From NCBI RefSeq assembly GCF_900109055.1, contig NZ_FOIV01000003.1, forward strand, positions 684,835 to 748,834: 64,000 bases of DNA, in the 5' to 3' direction. A program made the position numbers and the translations under genes. Source of the stretch: Prevotella sp. khp7. Lineage in GTDB: Bacteria > Bacteroidota > Bacteroidia > Bacteroidales > Bacteroidaceae. Positions 8,707 through 16,381 of this stretch are shown in pieces; position 1 is the stretch's first letter; the number at the start of each line of letters is the position of its first letter. The notes beneath the pieces were generated by a model, which saw only the letters and a list, made by a program, of their open reading frames with translations, did not search any database and had not been told where the DNA came from.

Positions 8707-9738
8707 ATGAATAATAGGATTGTTATAGACGACTTGCGAAGAATGGGTGAGGCGAGTCTGCCTTGGAGGCAACTCGATGGAAAGACGGTTCTCGTAACTG
8801 GGGCTACAGGCATGTTGGCATCGTATGTTACTTTGCTGTTGCTCTATTTGCATGAGCATTGTGGCGTTGATGTGCGTGTGGTGGCACTTTGCAGGAATCG
8901 CAAGAAGGCTGAAGAATTCTTTGGCTCTTATCTGGATAAACCTTATTTCCGTCTCCTGATTCAGGATGTTTGTGCTCCAATTGCGTATGAAGGAGGGATT
9001 GACTATATATTCCATCTGGCAGGGAATGCCAGTCCGCACTTTATCAATACAGACCCAGTTGGCATTATGAGGTGTAATCTGGTGGGGACGATGAATATAC
9101 TAGAATGTGCTCGTAACTGGCAGACGGCGAAAGTGATATTTGCTTCGACTCGTGAGGTCTATGGTAAGAACGAAGAGGCTGACGTGCTGGACGAGAAAGC
9201 ATTTGGAACTCTCGATACTATGGATGATAGATCGTGTTATCCTGAAAGTAAGAGAGCTGCAGAGACTTTGTTGAGGAGTTATTATCTGCAATACGGCATG
9301 AGTTTCAATACCATTCGTATAGCTCATTCATACGGGCCAACGATGACGTTGGAGAATGATGGGAGGGTGATGGCTGACTTGATGGGTGATGTGGTGACCG
9401 GGCGTGATATCGTGTTGAAAAGCAATGGTGAAGCACTCCGTGCTTTTCTATATGTAACAGATGCCGTATTGGGCATGTTTACTGTACTTTTTTATGGAAC
9501 TCCCGGAATGGCCTATAATTTGGCTAATGAGACTGAACCCACCAGTATAAGGAATCTGGCAAAACTGTTGGCATCGCAGAGAGAAGGTGTTCAGGTTGTA
9601 ATTTCAGTTGGTGAGCAAAAAGGTTATTGTTCTTATCGTCGTACAGCCTTAGATACAACTGCGATTGAACACTTAGGGTGGAAACCAGAGGTTTCACTTA
9701 CGGAAGGAATTAAACGGGTATTTGAATATAATGCATAG
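8707..9738 (+). CDS. NAD(P)-dependent sugar epimerase/dehydratase (extended SDR)
   Basis: This is an extended short-chain dehydrogenase of 343 residues. It has a nucleotide-binding TGATGMLAS motif near residue 31, a FASTREVYG block near 145 and the catalytic YPESK (YxxxK) near 178. Close relatives act on nucleotide-activated sugars (UDP-glucuronate decarboxylase, dTDP-glucose dehydratase groups). Because it starts one base after the cytidylyltransferase, it may act on the CDP-linked product. It closes the polysaccharide locus and is followed by a clear terminator. Confidence 0.85.
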   Translation: MNNRIVIDDLRRMGEASLPWRQLDGKTVLVTGATGMLASYVTLLLLYLHEHCGVDVRVVALCRNRKKAEEFFGSYLDKPYFRLLIQDVCAPIAYEGGIDYIFHLAGNASPHFINTDPVGIMRCNLVGTMNILECARNWQTAKVIFASTREVYGKNEEADVLDEKAFGTLDTMDDRSCYPESKRAAETLLRSYYLQYGMSFNTIRIAHSYGPTMTLENDGRVMADLMGDVVTGRDIVLKSNGEALRAFLYVTDAVLGMFTVLFYGTPGMAYNLANETEPTSIRNLAKLLASQREGVQVVISVGEQKGYCSYRRTALDTTAIEHLGWKPEVSLTEGIKRVFEYNA

Positions 9739-9744
9739 ATAAAG

Positions 9745-9775
9745 AAAAGCCTCACCATTTGGTGAGGCTTTTATA
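9745..9775. terminator. Bidirectional terminator between the SDR gene and pheS
   Basis: GCCTCACC (9749-9756) pairs with GGTGAGGC (9761-9768) around a 4-base loop. A's on the left and T's on the right let it work for both convergent genes. Confidence 0.85.
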
Positions 9776-10834
9776 TTAGTTAGCTGATTCGAATTCTTCG
9801 AGGAAACGGGTGTCGTTTTCGGAGAACATTCGCAAGTCGCTTACACGATATTTCAAGTTTGTGATACGTTCAACGCCCATACCAAAGGCATAGCCGCTGT
9901 AAATCTTAGAGTCGATGCCGCATTGCTCAAGTACGTTGGGGTCAACCATACCACAGCCCAAAATTTCTACCCAACCTGTATGCTTGCAGAAACCGCATCC
10001 TTCACCGCCACAGATGAAGCAGGAGATATCCATCTCAGCTGAGGGTTCTGTGAATGGGAAATAGCTGGGGCGCAGGCGAATCTTCGTATCGGCACCAAAC
10101 ATTTCTTTGGCAAACGACAACAGGACCTGCTTCAGGTCTGTAAACGAAACATTTTTGTCAATATAGAGACCTTCTACCTGATGGAAGAAACAGTGCGCAC
10201 GAGCCGTGATGGCCTCGTTACGATATACGCGTCCAGGACAGATGACACGGATAGGCTCAGATAACTTGCCATCTTCTGTATGCAAGTGTTCCATCACACG
10301 AGCCTGTACCGATGAGGTGTGAGAGCGGAGCAGGATGTTCTTTGTTACATCGTTGGGATGCTGCGATACAAAGAAAGTATCCTGCATATCACGAGCAGGA
10401 TGATCGGCTGCGAAGTTCATCTTGGTGAACACGTGCAGGTCGTCTTCAACCTCTGGGCCATCGGCTAGGACGAAGCCCATACGCGAGAAGATATCGATAA
10501 TCTCATTGGTAACGATTGTCAGCGGGTGGCGTGTGCCGAGCTGAATGGGATAGGGAGTACGGGTCAGGTCAATAGTCTCTTCGCCGCTCTCCTCAGTCTC
10601 CACCTCTTCGCGCAACTGATTAATGCGCTCTGTGGCGAGTGTCTTCAGTTCGTTAATCTTCATGCCGACAGTTTTCTTCTGATCGGCAGCAACATTGCGG
10701 AAATCGTTCATCAAGGCTGTAATCTCGCCTTTCTTGCTCAGATACTTCAGTCGGAGCTGCTCAACTTCCTCTGCGTTTTTTGCGCTTAAATCCTGTACTT
10801 CTTTCAGGAGTTCATCTATCTTATCAAGTATCAT
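9776..10834 (-). CDS. pheS: Phenylalanine-tRNA ligase alpha subunit
   Basis: This is the catalytic subunit of the alpha2-beta2 enzyme that charges tRNA-Phe. A helical N-terminal tRNA-binding arm of about 90 residues is followed by the class II core, with VYRNEAITARAHCFFHQVEG (motif 2) and GYAFGMGVERI (motif 3). The open frame begins at 10864, but that codon overlaps a promoter -7 box (10862-10869, minus strand). The ATG at 10834 (MILDKIDELL) also matches the usual start of the family. pheT is not in the window, as is normal in this phylum. Confidence 0.95.
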   Translation of the reverse strand: MILDKIDELLKEVQDLSAKNAEEVEQLRLKYLSKKGEITALMNDFRNVAADQKKTVGMKINELKTLATERINQLREEVETEESGEETIDLTRTPYPIQLGTRHPLTIVTNEIIDIFSRMGFVLADGPEVEDDLHVFTKMNFAADHPARDMQDTFFVSQHPNDVTKNILLRSHTSSVQARVMEHLHTEDGKLSEPIRVICPGRVYRNEAITARAHCFFHQVEGLYIDKNVSFTDLKQVLLSFAKEMFGADTKIRLRPSYFPFTEPSAEMDISCFICGGEGCGFCKHTGWVEILGCGMVDPNVLEQCGIDSKIYSGYAFGMGVERITNLKYRVSDLRMFSENDTRFLEEFESAN

Positions 10835-10861
10835 AATCAGTAAAAATTGCAATTTTGCGTG

Positions 10862-10869
10862 CAAAGGTA
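10862..10869 (-). promoter_or_regulatory. pheS promoter -7 box
   Basis: On the minus strand this reads TACCTTTG, the consensus -7 box. It decides the pheS start, since the first in-frame ATG at 10864 lies inside it. Confidence 0.6.
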
Positions 10870-10911
10870 CAAAAAAAATGAGAATTATGATGCAGAATTA
10901 AGAATATTTTG

Positions 10912-10919
10912 TACCTTTG
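10912..10919 (+). promoter_or_regulatory. -7 box upstream of the DUF4348-murB-MBL operon
   Basis: TACCTTTG lies about 50 bases upstream of the start codon at 10968. No well-placed TTTG -33 box is seen. Confidence 0.55.
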
Positions 10920-10967
10920 CCGAAATTTGAAAGAATAAACAGATTGATTAGGTTACTTCTTCACTAG

Positions 10968-11807
10968 ATGAAAAGGTTTTTTATTGCGATCTCCGCAGGT
11001 CTGATGTTCATGTTCTCATGTACGGGAAACAGGTCTAATCAGGGAGATGATATGCCTGCTGATTCTGTCGCCGATTCCACAGATGTGGCGGATGTCGACA
11101 CGATGGAACTGTTGATTACAGAGACGCCAATGCCTCGTGCTGCTGACGCCATGTTTGATGACTTTCTTTTCAATTTCTTGGCCAATAAGCGATTGCAGAA
11201 AGAACGGATTGTTTTTCCCCTCCGAATATTTAAAGATAATAAGGTGGAACAGGTTGAAAAGTCGCAATGGAAGATGGAGCATCTGTTTATGCGTCAAGGG
11301 TATTACTCGCTACTCTTCAATGATGATAAGCAAATGTCGCTGATGAAGGATACTGCTGTTAGTGAGGCTGTTGTAGAGAAAATATTACTGAAGAAAAATG
11401 AGGTGCACGATTATATGTTCCGTCGTATAAGAGGTGCATGGATGTTATGTGAAGTCAGAGTTAATCCCCTTGAGAAGAATGTCAATGCCTCGTTTTTGAA
11501 GTTTTATCAGCGTTTTGCTTCCGACAGTACTTTTCAGACAAAGAGCCTGAATGAGACCGTACAGTTTGTGGGGCCTGATCCCGATGACGACTTTAACATG
11601 ATGGAAGGTGTGATTACTGCTGATACTTGGGAGGCTTTTGCTCCCAAATTACCTGCTAAGTCGATTTATAACGTGATATATGGAAAGCCTCAGAAAGAAG
11701 GTACGGATAAGATATTCCTTTTGCGAGGTGTAGCTAATGGTCTAGAACTTGAACTGCGTTTCAAGAAGATTGGCGATAAGTGGCTACTAATGAAAATGAC
11801 CACTTGA
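10968..11807 (+). CDS. DUF4348-type lipoprotein
   Basis: The 279-residue protein starts with a signal peptide ending in a lipobox-like MFMFSCTG, so it is likely anchored in the envelope. An acidic linker rich in Asp, Ser and Ala follows, then a globular domain with FDDFLFNFLANKRLQKERI near residue 63 and a C-terminal GLELELRFKKIGDKWLLMKM. This layout fits the DUF4348 family of Bacteroidota, whose role is unknown. It overlaps murB (TGATG at 11805-11809), so the two are likely co-translated. A cell-wall link is only suggested by the neighbour. Confidence 0.75.
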   Translation: MKRFFIAISAGLMFMFSCTGNRSNQGDDMPADSVADSTDVADVDTMELLITETPMPRAADAMFDDFLFNFLANKRLQKERIVFPLRIFKDNKVEQVEKSQWKMEHLFMRQGYYSLLFNDDKQMSLMKDTAVSEAVVEKILLKKNEVHDYMFRRIRGAWMLCEVRVNPLEKNVNASFLKFYQRFASDSTFQTKSLNETVQFVGPDPDDDFNMMEGVITADTWEAFAPKLPAKSIYNVIYGKPQKEGTDKIFLLRGVANGLELELRFKKIGDKWLLMKMTT

Positions 11808-12808
11808 TGAGAGATGTATTGAATTATAGTCTGAAAGCCCACAATACATTTGGCATTGACGCCAAATGCAGTAGGTTTTTGGAATACAAAACCATAGTCG
11901 AGGCACAAACAGTAGCTAAGATCCTTCGTGAGAGTGATACTCCTTATATAATAATAGGTGGGGGGAGTAACCTTTTGCTTACTGGCGACTACGAAGGGAT
12001 CGTTGTGCATTCAGCCTGTAAGGGTATAGAACGCATGGGCAATCGCCTCGTTTGTGGCAGTGGTGAGGTGTGGGATGATGTTGTTGCCAAGAGCATTGAT
12101 ATGCAGCTATATGGCGCAGAGAACCTTTCGCTTATTCCTGGCGATGTCGGCGCGAGTGCTGTTCAGAATATCGGTGCCTATGGCTCAGAGGTCAAGGATT
12201 TTATCCGTAAGGTCCGTGCTGTAGAGATTGCAACAGGAGAACTTCGCGAATTCTGCAATGATGAATGCGAATATGGATATCGTCAGAGTCGTTTCAAGCA
12301 CGAGTGGAAAAATCGCTACCTGATTCTCTCTGTAGAATATGAGTTTTCTGAGACGTTCCAACCTCGTCTGGAATATGGTAATATCCGTGTTGAATTGGAG
12401 CTCAAGGGTATAACTTCCCCAACAGCCAAGCAACTCCGACAGACCATAATCGATATTCGCAACGCTAAGTTGCCCGATCCGAAAGTTGAAGGCAATGCGG
12501 GCAGCTTCTTCATGAATCCCATTGTGAGTCGTGATAAATATGATGCATTAGCAGCGCAATACGAGGGAATGCCTCATTACGAGGTGGATGCCGAGCATGT
12601 GAAGATTCCTGCAGGTTGGATGATTGACCAGTGCGGATGGAAGGGCAAGTCATTAGGCCGTGCTGGTGTTCACGACAAACAGGCCTTAGTTCTTGTTAAC
12701 CGTGGTGGTGCTACGGGGGCAGAAATTGTAACCCTCTGTGAGGCGATCCAGAAAGACGTGAAAGTAAAATTCGGTATTGTTATTCATCCCGAAGTGAACA
12801 TAATATGA
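11807..12808 (+). CDS. murB: UDP-N-acetylenolpyruvoylglucosamine reductase
   Basis: MurB is an FAD enzyme that reduces UDP-GlcNAc-enolpyruvate to UDP-MurNAc in peptidoglycan synthesis. The protein shows IIGGGSNLL near residue 52, then IPGDVGASAVQNIGAYGSE, YGYRQSRFK and the catalytic region GNAGSFFMNP. A GTG 27 bases upstream is also in frame, but the ATG that overlaps the previous stop codon fits better with coupling and with the usual N-terminus of the family. The next gene overlaps by 4 bases (ATGA). Confidence 0.95.
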   Translation: MRDVLNYSLKAHNTFGIDAKCSRFLEYKTIVEAQTVAKILRESDTPYIIIGGGSNLLLTGDYEGIVVHSACKGIERMGNRLVCGSGEVWDDVVAKSIDMQLYGAENLSLIPGDVGASAVQNIGAYGSEVKDFIRKVRAVEIATGELREFCNDECEYGYRQSRFKHEWKNRYLILSVEYEFSETFQPRLEYGNIRVELELKGITSPTAKQLRQTIIDIRNAKLPDPKVEGNAGSFFMNPIVSRDKYDALAAQYEGMPHYEVDAEHVKIPAGWMIDQCGWKGKSLGRAGVHDKQALVLVNRGGATGAEIVTLCEAIQKDVKVKFGIVIHPEVNII

Positions 12809-13566
12809 AACTGACTTTTTTAGGAACGGGAACCTCTTGTGGTGTGCCAGTCATTGGTTGTCAGTGCAAGGTCTGTCAGAGCACAGATCTTAAAGATAAA
12901 CGCATGCGCTGTTCTGCTCTTGTTGAGACCGAGACAACGCGTTTGCTAATTGATTGCGGTCCCGACTTCCGTCAGCAGATAATGTCGCACCCCTTTCGTA
13001 AAATAGATGGCATCCTTATCACCCATAGCCATTACGATCACATGGGAGGAATGGATGATATCCGTCCTTATTGTCAGTTTGGCAAGATAAACGTTTATGC
13101 AGACCCTATTGCTCGCGAATCAATGCTCCAGATGCTGCCTTATTGCTTTGCAGAACATCGCTATCCAGGTGTCCCAGCCATCGGACTCCATGAGATTCTT
13201 CCTCATCAAATGCTGCATATTGGCGATCTGGACATTATGCCTATTGAGGTGATGCATGGTCAGTTGCCCATTCTAGGCTATCGTATAGGTAAGTTAGCCT
13301 ATATTACTGATATGAAAACCATTGCCGAGTCGGAAATGTCATATCTCGAGGGCATAGAATTATTAGTTGTCAATGCGCTTCGTTTTGACAATCCGCATCA
13401 TTCTCATCAACTAGTCGACGATGCCATAGCTTTTGCCCGTACGATTAAAGCTCCTCGTACGCTCCTTATTCATATGTGCCATGATATAGGCTTGCATGAA
13501 GAAGTGAATCGAATTCTGCCTGAAGGTATTGAACTGGCTCACGACGGACAGGCTGTTTTTCTCTAA
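12805..13566 (+). CDS. MBL-fold metal-dependent hydrolase (PhnP-like)
   Basis: This 253-residue metallo-beta-lactamase-fold enzyme starts with the strand FLGTGTSCGVPVIGC and has the metal motif THSHYDHMGG near residue 74. A CxCxxC cluster (CQCKVC) lies near the N-terminus, as in PhnP-type phosphodiesterases, where it can bind a structural metal. In Bacteroidota such proteins are often labelled PhnP or RNase Z-like, but the true substrate is not known. It is co-translated with murB. Confidence 0.85.
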   Translation: MKLTFLGTGTSCGVPVIGCQCKVCQSTDLKDKRMRCSALVETETTRLLIDCGPDFRQQIMSHPFRKIDGILITHSHYDHMGGMDDIRPYCQFGKINVYADPIARESMLQMLPYCFAEHRYPGVPAIGLHEILPHQMLHIGDLDIMPIEVMHGQLPILGYRIGKLAYITDMKTIAESEMSYLEGIELLVVNALRFDNPHHSHQLVDDAIAFARTIKAPRTLLIHMCHDIGLHEEVNRILPEGIELAHDGQAVFL

Positions 13567-13665
13567 ATTCAGCCAAATTAGCTCGAAGAATACGTGTTTT
13601 TGTTAAAATAGCTTAAATTTGTGTTGTTTTTATGGTAAAACACTTGGAGGTATTTAAAAAAAACG

Positions 13666-13673
13666 TATCTTTG
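13666..13673 (+). promoter_or_regulatory. Promoter of a short transcript
   Basis: TATCTTTG (13666-13673) is preceded after 19 bases by CTTG, a near match to the TTTG box. No ORF of useful size follows before the terminator at 13718-13743. Confidence 0.55.
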
Positions 13674-13679
13674 CCATGT

Positions 13680-13743
13680 GTTTTTCATAGTATTAGATTT
13701 AAGGTTAACAAAGGTTTGGGTCACAGCGGTGACCCTTTTTTTA
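13680..13743 (+). ncRNA. Candidate small RNA of about 60-65 bases
   Basis: The stretch runs from a predicted start site just after a -7 box to an intrinsic terminator. It contains only a four-codon frame (13676-13690), so the product is probably the RNA itself. Just before the hairpin it has the single-stranded stretch AAGGTTAACAAAGGTTT. It sits alone between murB-MBL and the convergent envelope operon. I cannot name a family. The exact 5' end is inferred from the promoter. Confidence 0.5.
13718..13743 (+). terminator. Intrinsic terminator
   Basis: GGGTCAC (13718-13724) pairs with GTGACCC (13729-13735) around AGCG, followed by a run of eight T's. Confidence 0.85.
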
Positions 13744-13775
13744 TATTTTAATCCTTCATGTATGTCGCTTTGATT

Positions 13776-14066
13776 CTACTTTCTGTTCTTCTTTCTTCCA
13801 AATAAGGAGTTTCTTCCAAACAAGAAACCATACCCTTTCATCAGTTTTCTAATTAGCAGAAAAGTGTCTACTGCCACAAAGCCATTGCTTATGAGCGACG
13901 CAATATAGTCGCCCTTTGAATTTTCCTCTTTTTTTAGAAATACCTGATTCCAAAGTGACGTGAATTTCGTGTTGTCCTGCTGGAGTTGATCAAGCAGTTC
14001 ATTTTTACGTTGTCTTATTTCGTCAAGCGTATGATATTCTGTAGTTGGTTTCTTTACTGGAAGCAT
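13776..14066 (-). CDS. Small hypothetical protein of the YtxH/holin-like operon
   Basis: The 96-residue protein has no family I can name. It is charged, with a predicted helix near its N-terminus (YHTLDEIRQRKNELLDQLQQ). A hydrophobic middle (ASLISNGFVAVDTFLLIRKLM) may touch the membrane, and the tail is very basic (FGRKKNRK). It is the last of three minus-strand genes. The association with two small membrane proteins suggests an envelope role. Confidence 0.7.
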   Translation of the reverse strand: MLPVKKPTTEYHTLDEIRQRKNELLDQLQQDNTKFTSLWNQVFLKKEENSKGDYIASLISNGFVAVDTFLLIRKLMKGYGFLFGRNSLFGRKKNRK

Positions 14067-14086
14067 AAAGTAGAGGGATTATTGCT

Positions 14087-14437
14087 TTATTTGCCAAGAA
14101 GTAATGAGGCCAGAAAATGCACCAACGGCTTTTCTATCCACGACTTGCGGAAAATTACGAAAAACATAAGGATAAGCAGGTGTAGTCCAGCCACTATGAA
14201 AAACGCCGCAGATGTACCTGTGAAGTTTGCCAACCAGAACGCAAGGGCAATCGAGAAATACATCAGTACAGCAATAATGATTAATATGAAAATAACTGCC
14301 AAGGCAGCCGCCGTTAATAGGCGTACTACCTTGTCAATCACATCAAACTTCAGATATTCCTTCTGAAGTCCGAGATAATGTTTTAGCACTTCGATAAGTT
14401 GTGCTATTGTCTCAACGTTCTTATCGCTGGAGAGCAT
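14087..14437 (-). CDS. Holin-X-like (phage holin superfamily) small membrane protein
   Basis: The 116-residue protein begins with an amphipathic helix and has two strong hydrophobic segments, about residues 43-67 and 74-98. This layout fits the PF07332-type putative holin family, which despite its name is usually chromosomal and often paired with YtxH proteins. There are no phage genes nearby. It starts 3 bases after the YtxH gene ends. It may act in envelope stress, but that is inference. Confidence 0.75.
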   Translation of the reverse strand: MLSSDKNVETIAQLIEVLKHYLGLQKEYLKFDVIDKVVRLLTAAALAVIFILIIIAVLMYFSIALAFWLANFTGTSAAFFIVAGLHLLILMFFVIFRKSWIEKPLVHFLASLLLGK

Positions 14438-14440
14438 CTC

Positions 14441-14653
14441 TTATTCCTCCTCTGCTGCGTCCTGAATGTCGTCAACGAGGTCAACAACTTCCTTGCGGCT
14501 GAGTTTGATGTTGTGCTTCTTCAGAAAGTCCTCAACGGCATCAGTGATTTTTACGCGGGTGTCCTGTCCCTTTTCAGGTGCCATCAGAATGCCCAGAGCT
14601 GCGCCAGCGATAGCTCCGCCAAGAAATGCGCTTAAGTAACCTAGACTCTTCAT
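14441..14653 (-). CDS. YtxH domain-containing protein
   Basis: The 70-residue protein starts with a glycine/alanine-rich membrane segment (LSAFLGGAIAGAALGILMAP) followed directly by EKGQDTR, the hallmark of YtxH-type proteins. The rest is a charged helix. It is the first gene of the three-gene operon and is often stress-linked in other bacteria. Its function is not known. Confidence 0.85.
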   Translation of the reverse strand: MKSLGYLSAFLGGAIAGAALGILMAPEKGQDTRVKITDAVEDFLKKHNIKLSRKEVVDLVDDIQDAAEEE

Positions 14654-14695
14654 AATTATTATCGTTTATAATATTAATAGTAATGAATTGTTCTG

Positions 14696-14728
14696 CAAAT
14701 ATACGAAACTTTTCGTTTGTAAAGCAAA
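14696..14728 (-). promoter_or_regulatory. Promoter of the YtxH operon
   Basis: On the minus strand a TTTG box (14725-14728) is followed after 21 bases by TATATTTG (14696-14703), about 43 bases before the YtxH start codon. Confidence 0.62.
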
Positions 14729-14792
14729 AAAGAGCCAAAATTTTTGTAAAAAAGTTGTGATTTCTGCGATTTAACAAACTTTATGTGCCTTT

Positions 14793-14826
14793 TTTGCTCG
14801 TGTTTGCTCGATATTTAGTAATTTCG
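14793..14826 (+). promoter_or_regulatory. Possible promoter of the SPOR lipoprotein gene
   Basis: TTTG (14793-14796) and TAATTTCG (14819-14826) are 22 bases apart. The -7 box differs from consensus by one base. Confidence 0.45.
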
Positions 14827-14870
14827 CAGCAATTATTGAACTTATAACTTTATTAAATAACAAAAACAAA

Positions 14871-15365
14871 ATGAAGAAAACAACCCTTTTGTGCGTAGGA
14901 TTATGCGCAGCAATGGCTTTTACAAGTTGTAAATCTAACGAGAGTGCCTATAAGAAGGCATACGAGAAGGCTAAGCAGTATGATACTGCTCAACAGACTC
15001 CAGAGCAGTCTGCAGCTCAGGAGGCCGTTGTGGCTCCTGTTCAGGCAAAGCCAGCCAATGAAACCCGCGTAGTAGACAATCTCGACAATGTTTCTGTTCG
15101 CTCCGAGAATGTGTCGCTCATCAGTGGTAGCGGTCTGAAGGCTTTTAGCGTAGTGGTTGGTTCTTTCAGCGTTCGTGCTAATGCCGATGGTCTGCAGCAG
15201 CGTCTGAGAGATGCAGGCTATGACGCACAGATTGTGAAGAATGAGTCTAACAACATGTTCCGTGTTGTAGCTTCTACTTTTACCGATAAGTTGGGTGCTG
15301 TCAATAGTCGTGATCAGCTTCGTGCCACTTATCCGGATGCATGGTTGCTCTACAACGCCCAATAA
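14871..15365 (+). CDS. SPOR domain lipoprotein
   Basis: The 164-residue protein has a signal peptide with a lipobox (MAFTSCKS), a low-complexity linker rich in Ala, Gln and Lys, and a C-terminal SPOR domain at about residues 88-164 (FSVVVGSFSVRANADGLQQR, then YDAQIVKN and FRVVASTF). SPOR domains bind denuded peptidoglycan glycan strands at division sites. The protein is thus probably an outer-membrane lipoprotein acting in the periplasm at the septum. It is followed after 9 bases by ruvX. Confidence 0.88.
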   Translation: MKKTTLLCVGLCAAMAFTSCKSNESAYKKAYEKAKQYDTAQQTPEQSAAQEAVVAPVQAKPANETRVVDNLDNVSVRSENVSLISGSGLKAFSVVVGSFSVRANADGLQQRLRDAGYDAQIVKNESNNMFRVVASTFTDKLGAVNSRDQLRATYPDAWLLYNAQ

Positions 15366-15374
15366 TTTACGAGA

Positions 15375-15788
15375 TTGGCGCGTATATTATCAATAGATTA
15401 CGGTAAGAAACGTACCGGTATTGCAGTCACCGACCCTCTTCAGATTATAGCTGGAGGGTTGGCGACTGTTTCTACATCGGAGTTGTTTGATTGGCTTCGA
15501 GCTTATATGACCAAGGAGCCTGTTGAACGTATTGTAATCGGTGAGCCTCGTCAGCCTAATGGTCAGCCCAGCGAGAATATGCAGCGCGTAGTGCAGTTCG
15601 TTAATCGTTGGCGCAGGGCCGTTCCCGAAGTGCCCATTGAGTTTTTCGACGAGCGTTTTACCTCTGTTCTGGCCCATCAGGCTATGCTTGATGGTGGCCT
15701 GAGGAAAAAGGCCCGTCAAGACAAAGCTTTAGTTGATGAGATTAGTGCAACCATCATTCTTGAAGACTATCTCCGTTCTCGCAAATGA
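15375..15788 (+). CDS. ruvX: Putative pre-16S rRNA nuclease / Holliday junction resolvase YqgF
   Basis: This YqgF-family nuclease has an RNase H-like fold. The first strand holds LSIDYGKKRTGIAVTD with the catalytic Asp; VIGEPRQPNGQ and FFDERFTS follow in the family's usual positions. At 137 residues the length is standard. Translation appears to start at a TTG codon (MARIL...), since no ATG precedes the conserved strand in frame. In E. coli the protein is essential and processes the 16S rRNA 5' end. Confidence 0.92.
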   Translation: MARILSIDYGKKRTGIAVTDPLQIIAGGLATVSTSELFDWLRAYMTKEPVERIVIGEPRQPNGQPSENMQRVVQFVNRWRRAVPEVPIEFFDERFTSVLAHQAMLDGGLRKKARQDKALVDEISATIILEDYLRSRK

Positions 15789-15815
15789 CTCTCAATTCAT
15801 AATTTATAGAAGACA

Positions 15816-16376
15816 ATGATATTACCTATTTATATATATGGTCAACCTGTGCTTCGTAAGGTGGCCGAAGATATTACTCCCGACTATCCACAACTCAAGG
15901 AATTGATTGGTGATATGTGGGAGACGCTTGCTGAGTCAGAAGGAATCGGCCTCGCTGCTCCTCAGATTGGCAAGTCTATCCGTCTTGTTGTAATCGACCT
16001 CGATGTGCTGTCGGATGAATTGCCTGAGTATAAGGATTTCCGTAAAGTGTTTATCAATGCTCATATCATAGAGTACGATGAGACCCAGACCGATACATCG
16101 GAAGAAGGTTGTCTTTCGCTCCCTGCTATTCATGAGAAGGTTGTACGTCCAATGCGCATTCATGTAGAGTGGGATGATGAGCAGTTCCAGCACCATGATG
16201 AGTGGATTGAAGGTTATCTGGCCCGTGTCATGCAACATGAGTTCGATCACCTCGACGGAAAGATGTTCATTGACCGTATTTCCCCGCTCCGTAAGCAGCT
16301 TATCAAGAGCAAGCTTCGTGCCCTGCTTCAAGGTCGATTCCGTTGCGGCTATCGCACTAAAGTGGTGAGAAAGTGA
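15816..16376 (+). CDS. def: Peptide deformylase
   Basis: The enzyme removes the formyl group from the first methionine of new proteins. All three active-site motifs are present: [10 protein letters not shown] near residue 45, EGCLSLP near 97 (metal-binding Cys) and HEFDHLDG near 141 (the HExxH-like site, here HEFDH). At 186 residues it is of normal size. It follows ruvX by 27 bases and abuts the TPR gene, whose start may overlap its stop. Confidence 0.97.
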   Translation: MILPIYIYGQPVLRKVAEDITPDYPQLKELIGDMWETLAESEGIGLAAPQIGKSIRLVVIDLDVLSDELPEYKDFRKVFINAHIIEYDETQTDTSEEGCLSLPAIHEKVVRPMRIHVEWDDEQFQHHDEWIEGYLARVMQHEFDHLDGKMFIDRISPLRKQLIKSKLRALLQGRFRCGYRTKVVRK

Positions 16377-16381
16377 TTGAA

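Noticed and set aside
14087-14437. A holin-family protein as a sign of a prophage.
   Set aside because: No other phage gene is near. This family is usually chromosomal and sits with YtxH-type genes, as here.
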